Positions 34,823 to 43,281 of a stretch of DNA of 54,187 nucleotides are shown one piece after another. Source of the stretch: Firmicutes bacterium HGW-Firmicutes-2 (GTDB lineage: Bacteria; Bacillota; Clostridia; Lachnospirales; Vallitaleaceae); assembly GCA_002841495.1 (NCBI GenBank), contig PGZV01000026.1, positions 1 to 54,187 of the forward strand, read 5' to 3'. Under the pieces are notes generated by a model, which was not told the origin of the DNA, did no database searches, and worked only from the letters and a program-made list of their open reading frames with translations. Every line of letters starts with the position of its first letter. Position 1 is the stretch's first letter. The translations under genes were made by a program, and so were the position numbers.

Positions 34823-35010
34823 GTTAGGTAAAATTAAGATCTGTCTTAAATGCATTTCGCTTTAGGGACGATTTTAACAAAGAACCAACCCTTAAGAGTG
34901 AAAAAGAAAAAATTCAGAGATTGTTTGAACTAAACAATATTGGGTTTGAATAGAGATTGTGATTAGAAATCCGTAAATTCGAAAACCTTTTGGGCAAAAA
35001 GTTTTGGTGT
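34823..35010 (+). other. gap with a half attC-like end and terpene-cyclase gene debris
   Basis: GTTAGGT at 34823-34829 looks like the right end of an attC-like site. Bases 34840-34900 copy about 60 bases of the terpene-cyclase-fold gene (around 43725-43785), including TGCATTTCGCTTTAGGG. The remainder up to the hydrolase gene has no supportable ORF. A sequence ATTAGGTGAAAG at 35065 resembles another site end. Confidence 0.5.
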
Positions 35011-35095
35011 CATGAACACAGTGAAAAGGGAAGTATTAATATCCAGTTGTAAACCATTAGGTGAAAGCACAATTCAGCTTAGAAGGGGATTGAAT

Positions 35096-35884
35096 ATGAA
35101 GAATTATAGAGCATATGGCCATGAGCCATATAAAATTGTTATGGTTCATGGTGGACCTGGCGCACTAGGTGATTTGGGATATGTAGCTGATAAAATATCA
35201 AGCTCTTTTGGTGTGATAGAAGCATTACAAACTATGACGACTATAGCTGAACTTATAGATGAATTAATTGAAATAATTGATTCCCAATGTAGTGTTCCTG
35301 TTACGCTAGTAGGTCATTCATGGGGAGCGTGGTTAGCATATTTAATGGTTGCTGAACGTTCAGACTTGGTTTCTAAACTTGTACTCATTGGAAGCGGACC
35401 CTTTGAGTCAGACTATGCAAAGCAGATTGAATCTACAAGACTGGCGAGGTTGGATAAAGAACAACGTAGATTATTGGAGGATTTGACGCGGGAATTTTAT
35501 AGTAAAGTAACGAATGATAAGGATAGACTATTGGCTGAAATAGGCTCCATCATTGAGAATGCTGACACATATAGCCCTAATGACGTTGATGACGGTAGCT
35601 ATAGAATCAAGATTGATGGCGATATGTTTAGTGGCGTATGGAACGAGGCGGAAAAACTAAGATCATCTGGTGTACTTTTGGATATGGCTTCAAAATTGAA
35701 TTGTCAAGTATTGGTTATACATGGAGAATATGATCCCCATCCGGTAGCCGGTGTCATTGAACCTTTAAAGAATAGGGTTGAAGACTTCGAGAGTGTGATT
35801 CTAGCCAAATGTGGTCATTCGCCATGGAAGGAATCATTTGCTCATGACAAGTTTTTCAGAACCTTGATGGATGCGATACAATAG
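35096..35884 (+). CDS. alpha/beta hydrolase
   Basis: A 262-residue alpha/beta hydrolase. The oxyanion motif HGGPG is at 18-22 and the nucleophile elbow GHSWG at 73-77 (Ser75). The acid is probably in HGEYDPHPV and the catalytic His in KCGHSPWKE. HGGPG is typical of proline iminopeptidase-like members, but the substrate is open. I place the start at 35096, where AAGGGG lies upstream, rather than at 35012, whose 28 extra codons run through cassette-boundary sequence. Confidence 0.8.
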   Translation: MKNYRAYGHEPYKIVMVHGGPGALGDLGYVADKISSSFGVIEALQTMTTIAELIDELIEIIDSQCSVPVTLVGHSWGAWLAYLMVAERSDLVSKLVLIGSGPFESDYAKQIESTRLARLDKEQRRLLEDLTREFYSKVTNDKDRLLAEIGSIIENADTYSPNDVDDGSYRIKIDGDMFSGVWNEAEKLRSSGVLLDMASKLNCQVLVIHGEYDPHPVAGVIEPLKNRVEDFESVILAKCGHSPWKESFAHDKFFRTLMDAIQ

Positions 35885-36172
35885 GATCTACCTCTGCTGT
35901 CTATATATGGGACGTTATAAAGAAGAGGGTTATGTTAGCGTTCAGATTGATCACAAGTTATTACAAGATTATGTATTTAATGATTCATACGGAGTTGGAT
36001 TTAGTGAAACTTAGTTTTGACCCTTTAACCATAGATTATAAGAAGGAATAATTACGATGTATAACTATTTGTTAACGACATGGTATTTTAATTGGATGGA
36101 TGGCACACATCGGCAAATCACATAACATTGTGCGGTATTAACACAAATTTTTTAATCATTAGGAGGGTCGAT
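35885..36172. other. intergenic stretch with two attC-like ends
   Basis: GGGACGTTATAAAGAAGAGG at 35909-35928 resembles the right end of sites 2 and 6. A 28-codon tail of a lost gene (VSVQIDHKLLQDYVFNDSYG) follows to 36014. From 36073 a second element runs GTTAACGACATGG, then TTGGATGGATGGCAC, ACATCGGCAAATCACATAAC; its segments match sites 2 and 6. So a truncated cassette appears to lie between two sites. Confidence 0.4.
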
Positions 36173-36904
36173 ATGGATACTGAATCTGATAAGTTAATTG
36201 AACAAAAACTAAAAGAGATAAGGTCATTTTTTGAGAATAACGCTGATCCGGCAATTGTTGCCAAATATTCTCGTTATTTTAAAGATGGATATATTGGTTA
36301 TGGCATCAATCAAAATGTATTTGAAAACCAAAGAGATATATGGTTCAAAGAATGGAATTCTTTTACAATTGAGGATTACTTGAGCTTAGGTGACCAGCTT
36401 ATTTTATCCGGTAAATTTGAAGATATTTCTATTGCTATAGCATTTATTTCTCTTAAGAAGGAAGAATACTCAATTAATGTATTCAACTATATGGAGAAAT
36501 GGCTAGAGAGTTTCACAAATTGGGCAAATACTGACGTTATGTGTATGTTGGTTCTTTCCTATTTTATAAATGAAAAGATAGTTAAGCCTGAAAATTTTAT
36601 TGAATGGACTTCTTCGCAATCGAAATGGACCAGACGTGCAGTTCCTGTTACTTTTTTTGAGGCAGTAAAAGCAGGCGAAGATCCAGTACAATATTTTGCA
36701 ATTATTGAACCCATCATGCTTGATAAGGAAGAAGATGTTCAGAAGGGAATAGGTACTTTTTTAAGAGAGTCTTGGAAAAAACGCCCTGAAATAACAGAAG
36801 ATTTTCTTTCTAAATGGAAAGACACTTGTGGAAGAAAAATAATTCAATATGCGACAGAAAAAATGGATAAGGAATACCGCAAAAAATTCAGAAGGAGCAA
36901 ATAA
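36173..36904 (+). CDS. AlkD-like DNA alkylation repair / HEAT-repeat protein
   Basis: A 243-residue all-helical protein of the DNA-alkylation-repair (AlkD) family. The start MDTESDKLIEQKLKEIRSFF, the segment DVMCMLVLSYFINEKIV and the stretch WTRRAVPVTFFEAVKAGE follow the HEAT repeats that wrap alkylated DNA. Known members excise bulky or cationic alkyl adducts. AGGAGGGTCG precedes the ATG at 36173; the in-frame ATG at 36092 lies in repeat sequence. A truncated copy of its 3' end lies at 31480. An attC-like site follows at once. Confidence 0.75.
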   Translation: MDTESDKLIEQKLKEIRSFFENNADPAIVAKYSRYFKDGYIGYGINQNVFENQRDIWFKEWNSFTIEDYLSLGDQLILSGKFEDISIAIAFISLKKEEYSINVFNYMEKWLESFTNWANTDVMCMLVLSYFINEKIVKPENFIEWTSSQSKWTRRAVPVTFFEAVKAGEDPVQYFAIIEPIMLDKEEDVQKGIGTFLRESWKKRPEITEDFLSKWKDTCGRKIIQYATEKMDKEYRKKFRRSK

Positions 36905-36905
36905 C

Positions 36906-36999
36906 ATTGCGAAACAGCGAGCACCTGGCTCTTCTCCGCTTGGCCCCAGTTGGCTCCATTGGTCGCTAACTTCAGGTATTTGCTGAACGAACGTTGATG
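36906..36999. repeat. attC-like site 5b
   Basis: A copy of site 5a. The arms GCGAGCACCTG (36917-36927) and CAGGTATTTGC (36973-36983) pair with three weak or G-T positions. The right end is AACGTTGATG. Arm changes between 5a and 5b are partly compensated by G-T pairs, which suggests the fold rather than the sequence has been kept. Confidence 0.5.
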
Positions 37000-37088
37000 G
37001 AAAGAAAACTTTTTGAATAACAAAAAACATTCATTGTACGACTGAAGATGAGGCTCGATAATCTAGATTTATTGAAGGAGTAACAAGG

Positions 37089-37538
37089 ATGATAAGAATA
37101 GACTTTTATGAATTACAAGAATATCAAAGTTATGAACTGACATTTGTAATTATCTGCGCAGTTTATAAGAAACAATGGGTATTTGTAAGACATAAGGATC
37201 GCAATACATGGGAAATTCCAGGTGGACATATTGAGGTTGGGGAAACGCCAGATGAAGCCGCAAAAAGAGAAATATATGAAGAAACTGGAGCAATAAAACA
37301 TAATCTAAAGGCAATTTGCGATTACTCGGTAGAAAGTGCTAATGGAAAAAGGTATGGAAGATTATATTATGGGCAGATTGAAGCGTTTAAGGGTGAGCTA
37401 GAATATGAGATTGAGGAGATTATGTTCAGTGATGAATGGCCTAGTCGATTAACTTATGCAGACATTCAGCCAGTTTTATTAGAGGAAGTTAAAAGAAGAA
37501 TTAGAAGTGAAGATAAGGAAACTGTCAATAAAATGTAA
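37089..37538 (+). CDS. Nudix hydrolase (copy B)
   Basis: A 149-residue Nudix protein, the duplicate of the gene at 31938 with the same complete Nudix box (only Val to Ile in REIYEETG) and a different final few residues (KETVNKM). Changes between copies are mostly conservative, so both seem to be under selection or recently duplicated. GGAGTAACAAGG precedes the ATG. Downstream, the attC-like site 6 seen after copy A is missing and replaced by unrelated sequence. Confidence 0.88.
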   Translation: MIRIDFYELQEYQSYELTFVIICAVYKKQWVFVRHKDRNTWEIPGGHIEVGETPDEAAKREIYEETGAIKHNLKAICDYSVESANGKRYGRLYYGQIEAFKGELEYEIEEIMFSDEWPSRLTYADIQPVLLEEVKRRIRSEDKETVNKM

Positions 37539-37616
37539 TACCAAAACTGATATTTTACGCAGACAGTCACGTTCTGACTTTTGTGAGTATTTCGGACCAA
37601 AATGAACCACTGTAAG

Positions 37617-37664
37617 ATGGTAAGTACACGAGCTTTCAATAAGTGTGTTGAAGACGATAAATAG
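37617..37664 (+). pseudogene. 3' scrap of small membrane protein 1
   Basis: It encodes VSTRAFNKCVEDDK and the stop, matching the tail of the protein at 32474. The membrane part is gone. The 80 bases after it also match the sequence after 32656. Confidence 0.65.
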
Positions 37665-37768
37665 AAGTGTTTCTAAAACGGTCAAGATGTTAAGCAGCTT
37701 AAGAAAAAATATCGATCATACAAAACGAATCTGAATTAAGTGATTAAAACTAAAAAAGAGGTGAAAAA

Positions 37769-37966
37769 ATGACTAAAGACCCATACATAATATTTATGAC
37801 GGAATCGACTATATTACAAGTAGTTTTTCATATAATTAGCATAATGGTATTTCTAGGTGGAATAGTACTTATCGGCTACATTTTGATTTTGCTCATCAAG
37901 TCATTAAAGAGAAGTATTAAAGCATTTGATATTTACATTGAAAAAAATAAGAAAATAAGTGAGTAA
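37769..37966 (+). CDS. small membrane protein, family member 2
   Basis: A 65-residue protein with a hydrophobic stretch at about residues 10-45 and a basic tail KSLKRSIKAFDIYIEKNK. It is the intact version of the truncated copy at 32760. AAGAGGTG precedes the ATG. The AF-x-x-YIEKN tail is shared with two other small proteins of this window. Function unknown; a membrane-acting peptide or a subunit of a membrane complex are equal guesses. Confidence 0.6.
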   Translation: MTKDPYIIFMTESTILQVVFHIISIMVFLGGIVLIGYILILLIKSLKRSIKAFDIYIEKNKKISE

Positions 37967-38003
37967 GTTTAGCTCACAGAGTTTTTTAGAAGGTGACTGA
38001 TAT

Positions 38004-38459
38004 ATGAAAAGGATAGTTATTCTTATTTTCCTATTATTAATTTTATCTGGTTGTAGTAATAATAGTGAGCAATTTTTCGGTACATATGTGTTTGAAGAAG
38101 TAAGCTATTTGTCGCCTTTATCATCTTCTACGGAGGATTATATTAAGGAACAAATGTCTGGAGTAGAATATACAATAAGTCAGGATCTATTCAAGATCCA
38201 ATATGACGAAAATACAATGGAAATTATCTCTCCAAATTACGTTAGGGAAAGCATCCCACAAGAGACTACTGTATTATCAAATATTCATTCTTTTATTGGT
38301 AATGAAGTTAAGTACCAATATACCATTTTAGATAAAAATGAAAGTGAAACGCACCTACGACTGTATATATCATCAGATTATACATGGGTAGCTTCGTATG
38401 CTGATAATACAGCAGATGGTTCGGAGATAATTATGTATATATATAAATTATCAAAGTGA
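38004..38459 (+). CDS. small lipoprotein
   Basis: A 151-residue secreted lipoprotein with lipobox LSGC (Cys17) and a compact beta-rich domain. No family is recognised. The TGATTCCCGTCATTACTCTAA at its stop codon matches the 3' hairpin arm after the SPRY lipoprotein gene at 34776, so the two tails share descent. AGAAGGTGA precedes the ATG by 7 nt. Confidence 0.65.
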   Translation: MKRIVILIFLLLILSGCSNNSEQFFGTYVFEEVSYLSPLSSSTEDYIKEQMSGVEYTISQDLFKIQYDENTMEIISPNYVRESIPQETTVLSNIHSFIGNEVKYQYTILDKNESETHLRLYISSDYTWVASYADNTADGSEIIMYIYKLSK

Positions 38460-38524
38460 TTCCCGTCATTACTCTAAGTGGCGTTTAGTGAAACAATTTG
38501 TTTCTTTAGAGGAAGGTGAAAAAA

Positions 38525-38834
38525 GTGGATATTAATGCGGCAATAGAGTTTATTATTAAGAAGCATAAAGGACAAAAACGACTTGGAGGAGAGGCATATT
38601 CATCCCATCCAATTGCTGTCGCTGAATTAATGATAAGTAAAGCATTATCCGAAGAGTTTATGTGTAAAATTGGCAGACAGAATACATAATCTGAGATGTG
38701 CCATCATTGCAAGCGAACAATTTAAGCAGAAATATATTGTAGAAACAGAAAAGTATTATATACCAATTGGCGAAGGCACTATTTTTGAGCAGGATTTATT
38801 AGATTCCTTGGTAGAATTGAAAAAGAGTTTATAA
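38525..38834 (+). pseudogene. HD-hydrolase (RelA/SpoT-like N-domain) gene with internal deletion
   Basis: The start at GTG 38525 gives AIEFIIKKHKGQKRLGGEAY and SHPIAVAELM, the pattern of (p)ppGpp hydrolase HD domains. After FMCKI the frame changes and the sequence resumes with ADRIHNLRCAIIASEQF, the downstream HD motif, to a TAA at 38832. The middle with the HD pair is missing. GAGGAAGGTG precedes the GTG. Confidence 0.6.
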
Positions 38835-38857
38835 TTTTATCGCACTTATAAACTGTA

Positions 38858-39425
38858 AAAAAAGCGTAGTATAATTATGAGGTATCGAAGATGAAAATTG
38901 AAATGATTCGAGAGACGATTTCAACAAAGAACCAGACCTTGAGAGGGCTGTGGGCTTTTTACTTGAGCATTGGACAATCCTGAAACCAATTGGTCCTTGT
39001 CACTACGGTATGGGCCCTTGTTCATGCAGGTTGAATATCCCTTTCGCAACTACAATCTTTTTGTTTATGTTTATGTATTATCTTTTTATGACCGTGCAAA
39101 AAAAGATGAACCAAGTGCACTGGCAACAAGACGTTATCAAGAAATATTAAGAAATCTTGGTATAAATTGATGCCATCCTTGATAAATGATATAGTAAGTA
39201 AGAAACATGATTTATCAGAAATTATTTAATAAAGTTAGAATCTATGTAAGGAGATTAAAAATGCGACGAAACGAAAAAGAAGTCGTAGATATTATTGAGA
39301 TTGTGAAGATGCTAAATAAAGAGAACAGAGTTTGAATATCAAGATAAGGATTAGGATATCGTGGCTGTTATTGAGATGAAAATTGATGAGTTAGACTGTG
39401 AGAAATCAGGATATTGTTGTTAGGA
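38858..39425 (+). pseudogene. composite debris of the 42.8-44.7 kb genes
   Basis: Three pieces in the order of the intact genes. 38858-38912 matches the promoter and first codons of the GNAT gene at 42796. 38913-39170 matches the 3' half of the terpene-cyclase-fold gene with an internal deletion and frameshifts. 39240-39421 matches both ends of the FMN-binding gene at 44204, with its middle deleted. So one copy of a three-gene block was shortened by several deletions. Confidence 0.75.
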
Positions 39426-39452
39426 GTTAGGTGACATAAAAGGAGAAAAGAT

Positions 39453-40196
39453 ATGGAAACCCTTATAACACTGAGTAATTATGTACTCTATATTTTACCT
39501 GGTCTTATATTAATTGCTGTATTTTTCATTACGGTTAAACCAAATCCTAACTTGAGAATTATAGCTTATATTTTTACGTTTGTACTCTTGCGAGATGCAT
39601 TAACACCATTAGGTTTATGGAGGCTTGGAAGCAATGGGGTTTATCTCTGGATTCGACTTAGTGAAGATCCTTTATTTTTAATACTATTTGGTGTTTTTAG
39701 CCTTATTATAGTTAGCATACTTTACTTTTTTGATCAAGAAAACCGAAACCATTTGGTTTGGTTTCATGGCAATAAATGGATGGGCGTTGTAGTTGGAGTT
39801 GTTGGATGTATGATGGTCATATTGCCCTTTTTGATTATATATCAAGGGATTGATATGAGTCTAAGAGGTGGACCGGTGAGTGCTACACTGATATTGCCAA
39901 TATTGATCTTTGCTATGTTTGGTAATTTGTTGGAAGAAGGTCTATTTCGTGGCTATGTTCTTGGTTTTCTAAAAACCAGAAATAAACCAATGATAGCAGG
40001 TTTGAATTCAGGTCTTATATTTGCATTTTGCCATATATTTCTTGCATTAACAGTTACGAGTATTGGCCTACCTTTACTATTATTTACTCTTTGGGAAGGC
40101 GTGATTGCAGGTCTGGTAGGAACAAAATATGGCATTATACCTGCAACTTTAACGCATGGGGGCGCAATATTTTTCTTAAGCTCAGGGTTATTTTAA
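39453..40196 (+). CDS. CPBP-family intramembrane metalloprotease
   Basis: A 247-residue protein with about seven membrane helices. The catalytic EExxxR motif is LEEGLFRGY (Glu161, Glu162, Arg166), followed by FCHIFLAL and a late His in THGGAIFF that would complete the metal site. The family cleaves prenylated or other membrane proteins. In Firmicutes many members process peptides or give immunity to bacteriocins. AAGGAGAAAAG precedes the ATG. It is a single-gene unit. Confidence 0.85.
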   Translation: METLITLSNYVLYILPGLILIAVFFITVKPNPNLRIIAYIFTFVLLRDALTPLGLWRLGSNGVYLWIRLSEDPLFLILFGVFSLIIVSILYFFDQENRNHLVWFHGNKWMGVVVGVVGCMMVILPFLIIYQGIDMSLRGGPVSATLILPILIFAMFGNLLEEGLFRGYVLGFLKTRNKPMIAGLNSGLIFAFCHIFLALTVTSIGLPLLLFTLWEGVIAGLVGTKYGIIPATLTHGGAIFFLSSGLF

Positions 40197-40224
40197 GATG
40201 AACATTACTAAAGGGAGCAAGGGA

Positions 40225-40306
40225 TTATGCAGAACCAATAGGTGACTAAAGTGTCTAGACAAATTGACGTTTTTGCATATGATTTCCATAACAATACGTT
40301 ATGCAA
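40225..40306. repeat. small-membrane-protein tail scrap and inverted repeat
   Basis: AGAACCAATAGGTGAC and the next 20 bases match the end of the gene at 46364. From 40273 TTTGCAT pairs with ATGCAAA, and CATAAC with GTTATG inside it, ending in CGTTATGCAAATG, which resembles an attC-like right end. Confidence 0.4.
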
Positions 40307-40375
40307 ATGTCGACTAAAACAAACAGCGTATTCAAAAAAGATTCACTCATCACATCTATGGTAAAGGAGAATCAA

Positions 40376-42010
40376 ATGTATTGGTATATTTTCATAATAT
40401 TTTTTATATCAGTTATTCTCTTAAGAAAATACCACAAGTATAGAGCCAAGAAGAATACAATCTGGAGACTCAATACTGAATTTGGGAATAAACCTAATAG
40501 AAGTTTCACTATTGAAGATATTAAGTATTTGTATCATCTATATTCTGATGATGTTGATATAGATGATATTACTTGGAACGATTTAGATATGGATAAAGTT
40601 TTCTCGCGCATTAATAACTGTAATTCCTTTGTGGGTGAGCAGTATCTGTATAAAGCGTTGCATATAATCAGTAGTTCTGAAGATAGGCTAGGTAAGTTAG
40701 ATGAACTCGTAGAATATTTCGAAGTGAATCCAGAAGCACGACTTGATGTTCAAGTATTACTTGAGAAGTTAGGAAGGCGTAAGGTTAGTTACTTTCTGCC
40801 GGAATTTGTAAATCAGTTGAATGATTTTAAGTTTAAGAATATCTTATTCTATCGACTAATGTCATTGGCTCTTATAAGTTCAATTCTATTTGGAATCATC
40901 TTTGATGCAATGTTCTTTTACATAGCAGGTATTTTGTTTTTAGTTAATTCTGTAATATACACATTGGTAAAGCACAAATATGAAATCCATTTAGAGATGT
41001 TAGGAACTATTATAGGTGTGGTCGATACAGCGAATGGATTAATTGATATGGATTTATCACTTGAAGTTTATGAGTTTCAAGAATGTATTGATAGTTCTAA
41101 ACGTTTACGCACAGCGACTTCGGGAGTCGGTTTGATTCAGAGAAAGAAAGCATCTGCATTTTCAGGCGATATTGCAGCAATTATTATGGATTATATTATA
41201 GGTAGTACATTATGGGATTTTCATGTTTTTCACAAGACAATCAGTGTATTAAGCAAAAACCGTGAAGCGTTCATGAAACTCTACAACTTAATTGGTAGAA
41301 TTGACTCAGTAATAAGTATTGCTTCTTATAGAAGCAGCTTAGATTTATTCTGCAAACCTACATTCACAGTGGATAAAGACATTCAATTTGAATCCATATA
41401 TCATCCATTAATTCATGAACCTATTCATAATGATGTTCTGATGGACTCCAATTATATTGTAACGGGTTCAAATGCTTCAGGTAAATCGACGTATATAAAA
41501 TCAATTGGAATTAACATGATTTTAGCCCAGTCAATATTCACTTGCTTAGCTAAGGATGCTAAGCTACCACATGCAAAAGTACTAACATCTATGGCAGTAA
41601 GAGATGATATTGAATCTGGAGATAGCTATTATATGAAGGAAATAAGCTATTTGAAACGCATTGTGTCACAGGTTAACGATGATGAATTAACATTATGTAT
41701 AGTGGATGAGATATTACGAGGAACTAACCGTGAAGAACGCGTAGCCGCCTCGGTTTCTATTCTCAAGTATCTTAATGAAGAGAACTGTATCACTATTGTA
41801 GCTTCTCATGATATTCTGATTTCTGAGATGTTGAACTTAGAATATGAGAATTGTCATTTCACAGAACATATGAAAGATGACGACATTTTCTTTGACTATA
41901 AGGTTAAAGAGGGTGTATCGAACTCTACAAATGCCATAAAGTTATTGAAGCATGTTGGATTTCCAGAGGATATAGTAAAGCATGCGGAGGATATAGTTTC
42001 AGTTATGTAA
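40376..42010 (+). CDS. membrane-anchored MutS-like ATPase
   Basis: A 544-residue protein. Residues 3-17 form a membrane helix and a second hydrophobic pair lies near 160-200. The C-terminal 200 residues are a MutS-type ATPase with Walker A GSNASGKST at 364-372, then YYMKEISYLKRIV, LCIVDEILRGTNREER (Walker B and signature) and ASHD. The mismatch-binding domains of MutS are absent. Such MutS-related membrane proteins of Firmicutes have no established role. The start at 40376 has AAAGGAG ahead; 40301 does not. A scrap of its 3' end lies at 47578. Confidence 0.8.
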   Translation: MYWYIFIIFFISVILLRKYHKYRAKKNTIWRLNTEFGNKPNRSFTIEDIKYLYHLYSDDVDIDDITWNDLDMDKVFSRINNCNSFVGEQYLYKALHIISSSEDRLGKLDELVEYFEVNPEARLDVQVLLEKLGRRKVSYFLPEFVNQLNDFKFKNILFYRLMSLALISSILFGIIFDAMFFYIAGILFLVNSVIYTLVKHKYEIHLEMLGTIIGVVDTANGLIDMDLSLEVYEFQECIDSSKRLRTATSGVGLIQRKKASAFSGDIAAIIMDYIIGSTLWDFHVFHKTISVLSKNREAFMKLYNLIGRIDSVISIASYRSSLDLFCKPTFTVDKDIQFESIYHPLIHEPIHNDVLMDSNYIVTGSNASGKSTYIKSIGINMILAQSIFTCLAKDAKLPHAKVLTSMAVRDDIESGDSYYMKEISYLKRIVSQVNDDELTLCIVDEILRGTNREERVAASVSILKYLNEENCITIVASHDILISEMLNLEYENCHFTEHMKDDDIFFDYKVKEGVSNSTNAIKLLKHVGFPEDIVKHAEDIVSVM

Positions 42011-42048
42011 TTTGAAGTTTATTAGAACTGGTACGTGGAGGACAAGAT

Positions 42049-42582
42049 ATGATACAAGTTAAATATAGAGTATTAAAATTAGATGAGTGTGATAGGATAA
42101 GTGAAATTAATCCAGAACAATATATTAAAAATGCATGGAGAGATGTTGATGGCGAGAAAAAGTTAGTAGAAATCGATTATTTGGAAACTGGATGGCCTGA
42201 TGGTTATGAAAGATATCGAAATGAATTAGAAAGTATCATTTCAAATAATGGAATCGCTTTTGGTGCATTTGATGAATATAATAAATTAATTGGATTTGCA
42301 TCGTTAAAGAGAAATGAGTTTGGTGTTGATAGTAAGTACGTATTGCTGGATTCGATATTTGTGTCCAAAGAGGCTAGAGGTAATAAGATAGGGAATCAAT
42401 TATTTGAAATGTGTATTAATAAAGGTCGAGAATGGGGCATGGATAAAATATATATTTGTGCTGGTTCAGCTGAAGATACAATTGGATTCTATAACTCATT
42501 AGGTTGTAGCAATGCAGTTGAGATTAATGAAGAACTTTATTTACAGGATACTAGAGATATTCAAATGGAGTATAAACTTTAG
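42049..42582 (+). CDS. GNAT acetyltransferase
   Basis: A 177-residue GNAT protein. The acetyl-CoA loop appears as DSIFVSKEARGNKIGNQLFE, followed by the alpha4 region GRDWGMD-like KGREWGMDKIYICAG and FYNSLGC. The first 60 residues are less conserved and probably bind the acceptor, which is unknown. GTGGAGGAC precedes the ATG, 38 bases after the MutS-like gene, so co-transcription is possible. Confidence 0.82.
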   Translation: MIQVKYRVLKLDECDRISEINPEQYIKNAWRDVDGEKKLVEIDYLETGWPDGYERYRNELESIISNNGIAFGAFDEYNKLIGFASLKRNEFGVDSKYVLLDSIFVSKEARGNKIGNQLFEMCINKGREWGMDKIYICAGSAEDTIGFYNSLGCSNAVEINEELYLQDTRDIQMEYKL

Positions 42583-42754
42583 GCACTATATGGGAAATCT
42601 TCTAGCCTAATAGTGGATTGACATTCACAGTGAAGTCGGATAACTTTCTTACGTATTGTTGAAGCATATTTATTATTTGATATGTTTGCAACTCCTTTTT
42701 GTTGTTTGAATTATATCTTCAAATTATCGAAAGGTGTTACAACTTTAGCATAGC

Positions 42755-42783
42755 AGGACATAATCTAAAATGCGTAGTATAAT
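42755..42783 (+). promoter_or_regulatory. promoter of the GNAT gene
   Basis: TATAAT at 42778-42783 with AGGACA at 42755-42760, spacer 17. The -10 part and leader are preserved in the debris copy at 38858. Confidence 0.5.
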
Positions 42784-42795
42784 TATGAGGTATCT

Positions 42796-43242
42796 ATGAT
42801 GAAAATTGAAATGATTCGAGATAATAAAAAAAGATATTTAGATTTATTATTATTAGCAGATGAACAAGAGGATATGATTGATTTATATTTAGAACGTGGG
42901 GACATGTTTGCTTTGTTCGATGATGATCTCAAGAGTGTTTGTGTTGTAACACAAGAAGAAGACGGCATATATGAGCTTAAAAATATTGCGACATATGAAT
43001 CCTGTCAAAAGCAGGGTTATGGCAAGGCATTAATAAAATACTTATTTGAGCATTATCAAGATAGATGTAAGATTATGTATGTTGGAACAGGTGATAGTCC
43101 CCAAATTATAAGATTTTATGAAAGATGTGGTTTTGAGATATCTCATCGAGTGAAGAATTTTTTTGTGGATCATTATGACAAACCAATGTATGACTGTGGT
43201 ATACAGCTTGTAGATATGGTCTATCTTAAAAAGATTTTTTAG
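42796..43242 (+). CDS. GNAT acetyltransferase
   Basis: A 148-residue GNAT protein. YELKNIATYESCQKQGYGKALIKYL is the acetyl-CoA-binding beta4-alpha3 unit, and GDSPQIIRFYERCGFE the end of the fold; the acidic N-terminal half faces the acceptor. Acceptor unknown. Two starts are possible (42796 and 42799); GAGG at 42787-42790 suits 42799 slightly better. The first 20 bases and the promoter occur again at 38858-38912, where the rest of the gene is lost. Confidence 0.8.
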   Translation: MMKIEMIRDNKKRYLDLLLLADEQEDMIDLYLERGDMFALFDDDLKSVCVVTQEEDGIYELKNIATYESCQKQGYGKALIKYLFEHYQDRCKIMYVGTGDSPQIIRFYERCGFEISHRVKNFFVDHYDKPMYDCGIQLVDMVYLKKIF

Positions 43243-43281
43243 GACCTTATTATTTATGGTTTATGTATAGGAGGGAAAAAG

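Noticed and set aside
24519-36999. CRISPR array suspected from recurring intergenic repeats
   Set aside because: Repeats are 75-115 bp, imperfect, folded and separated by whole genes; there are no short regular spacers and no cas genes.
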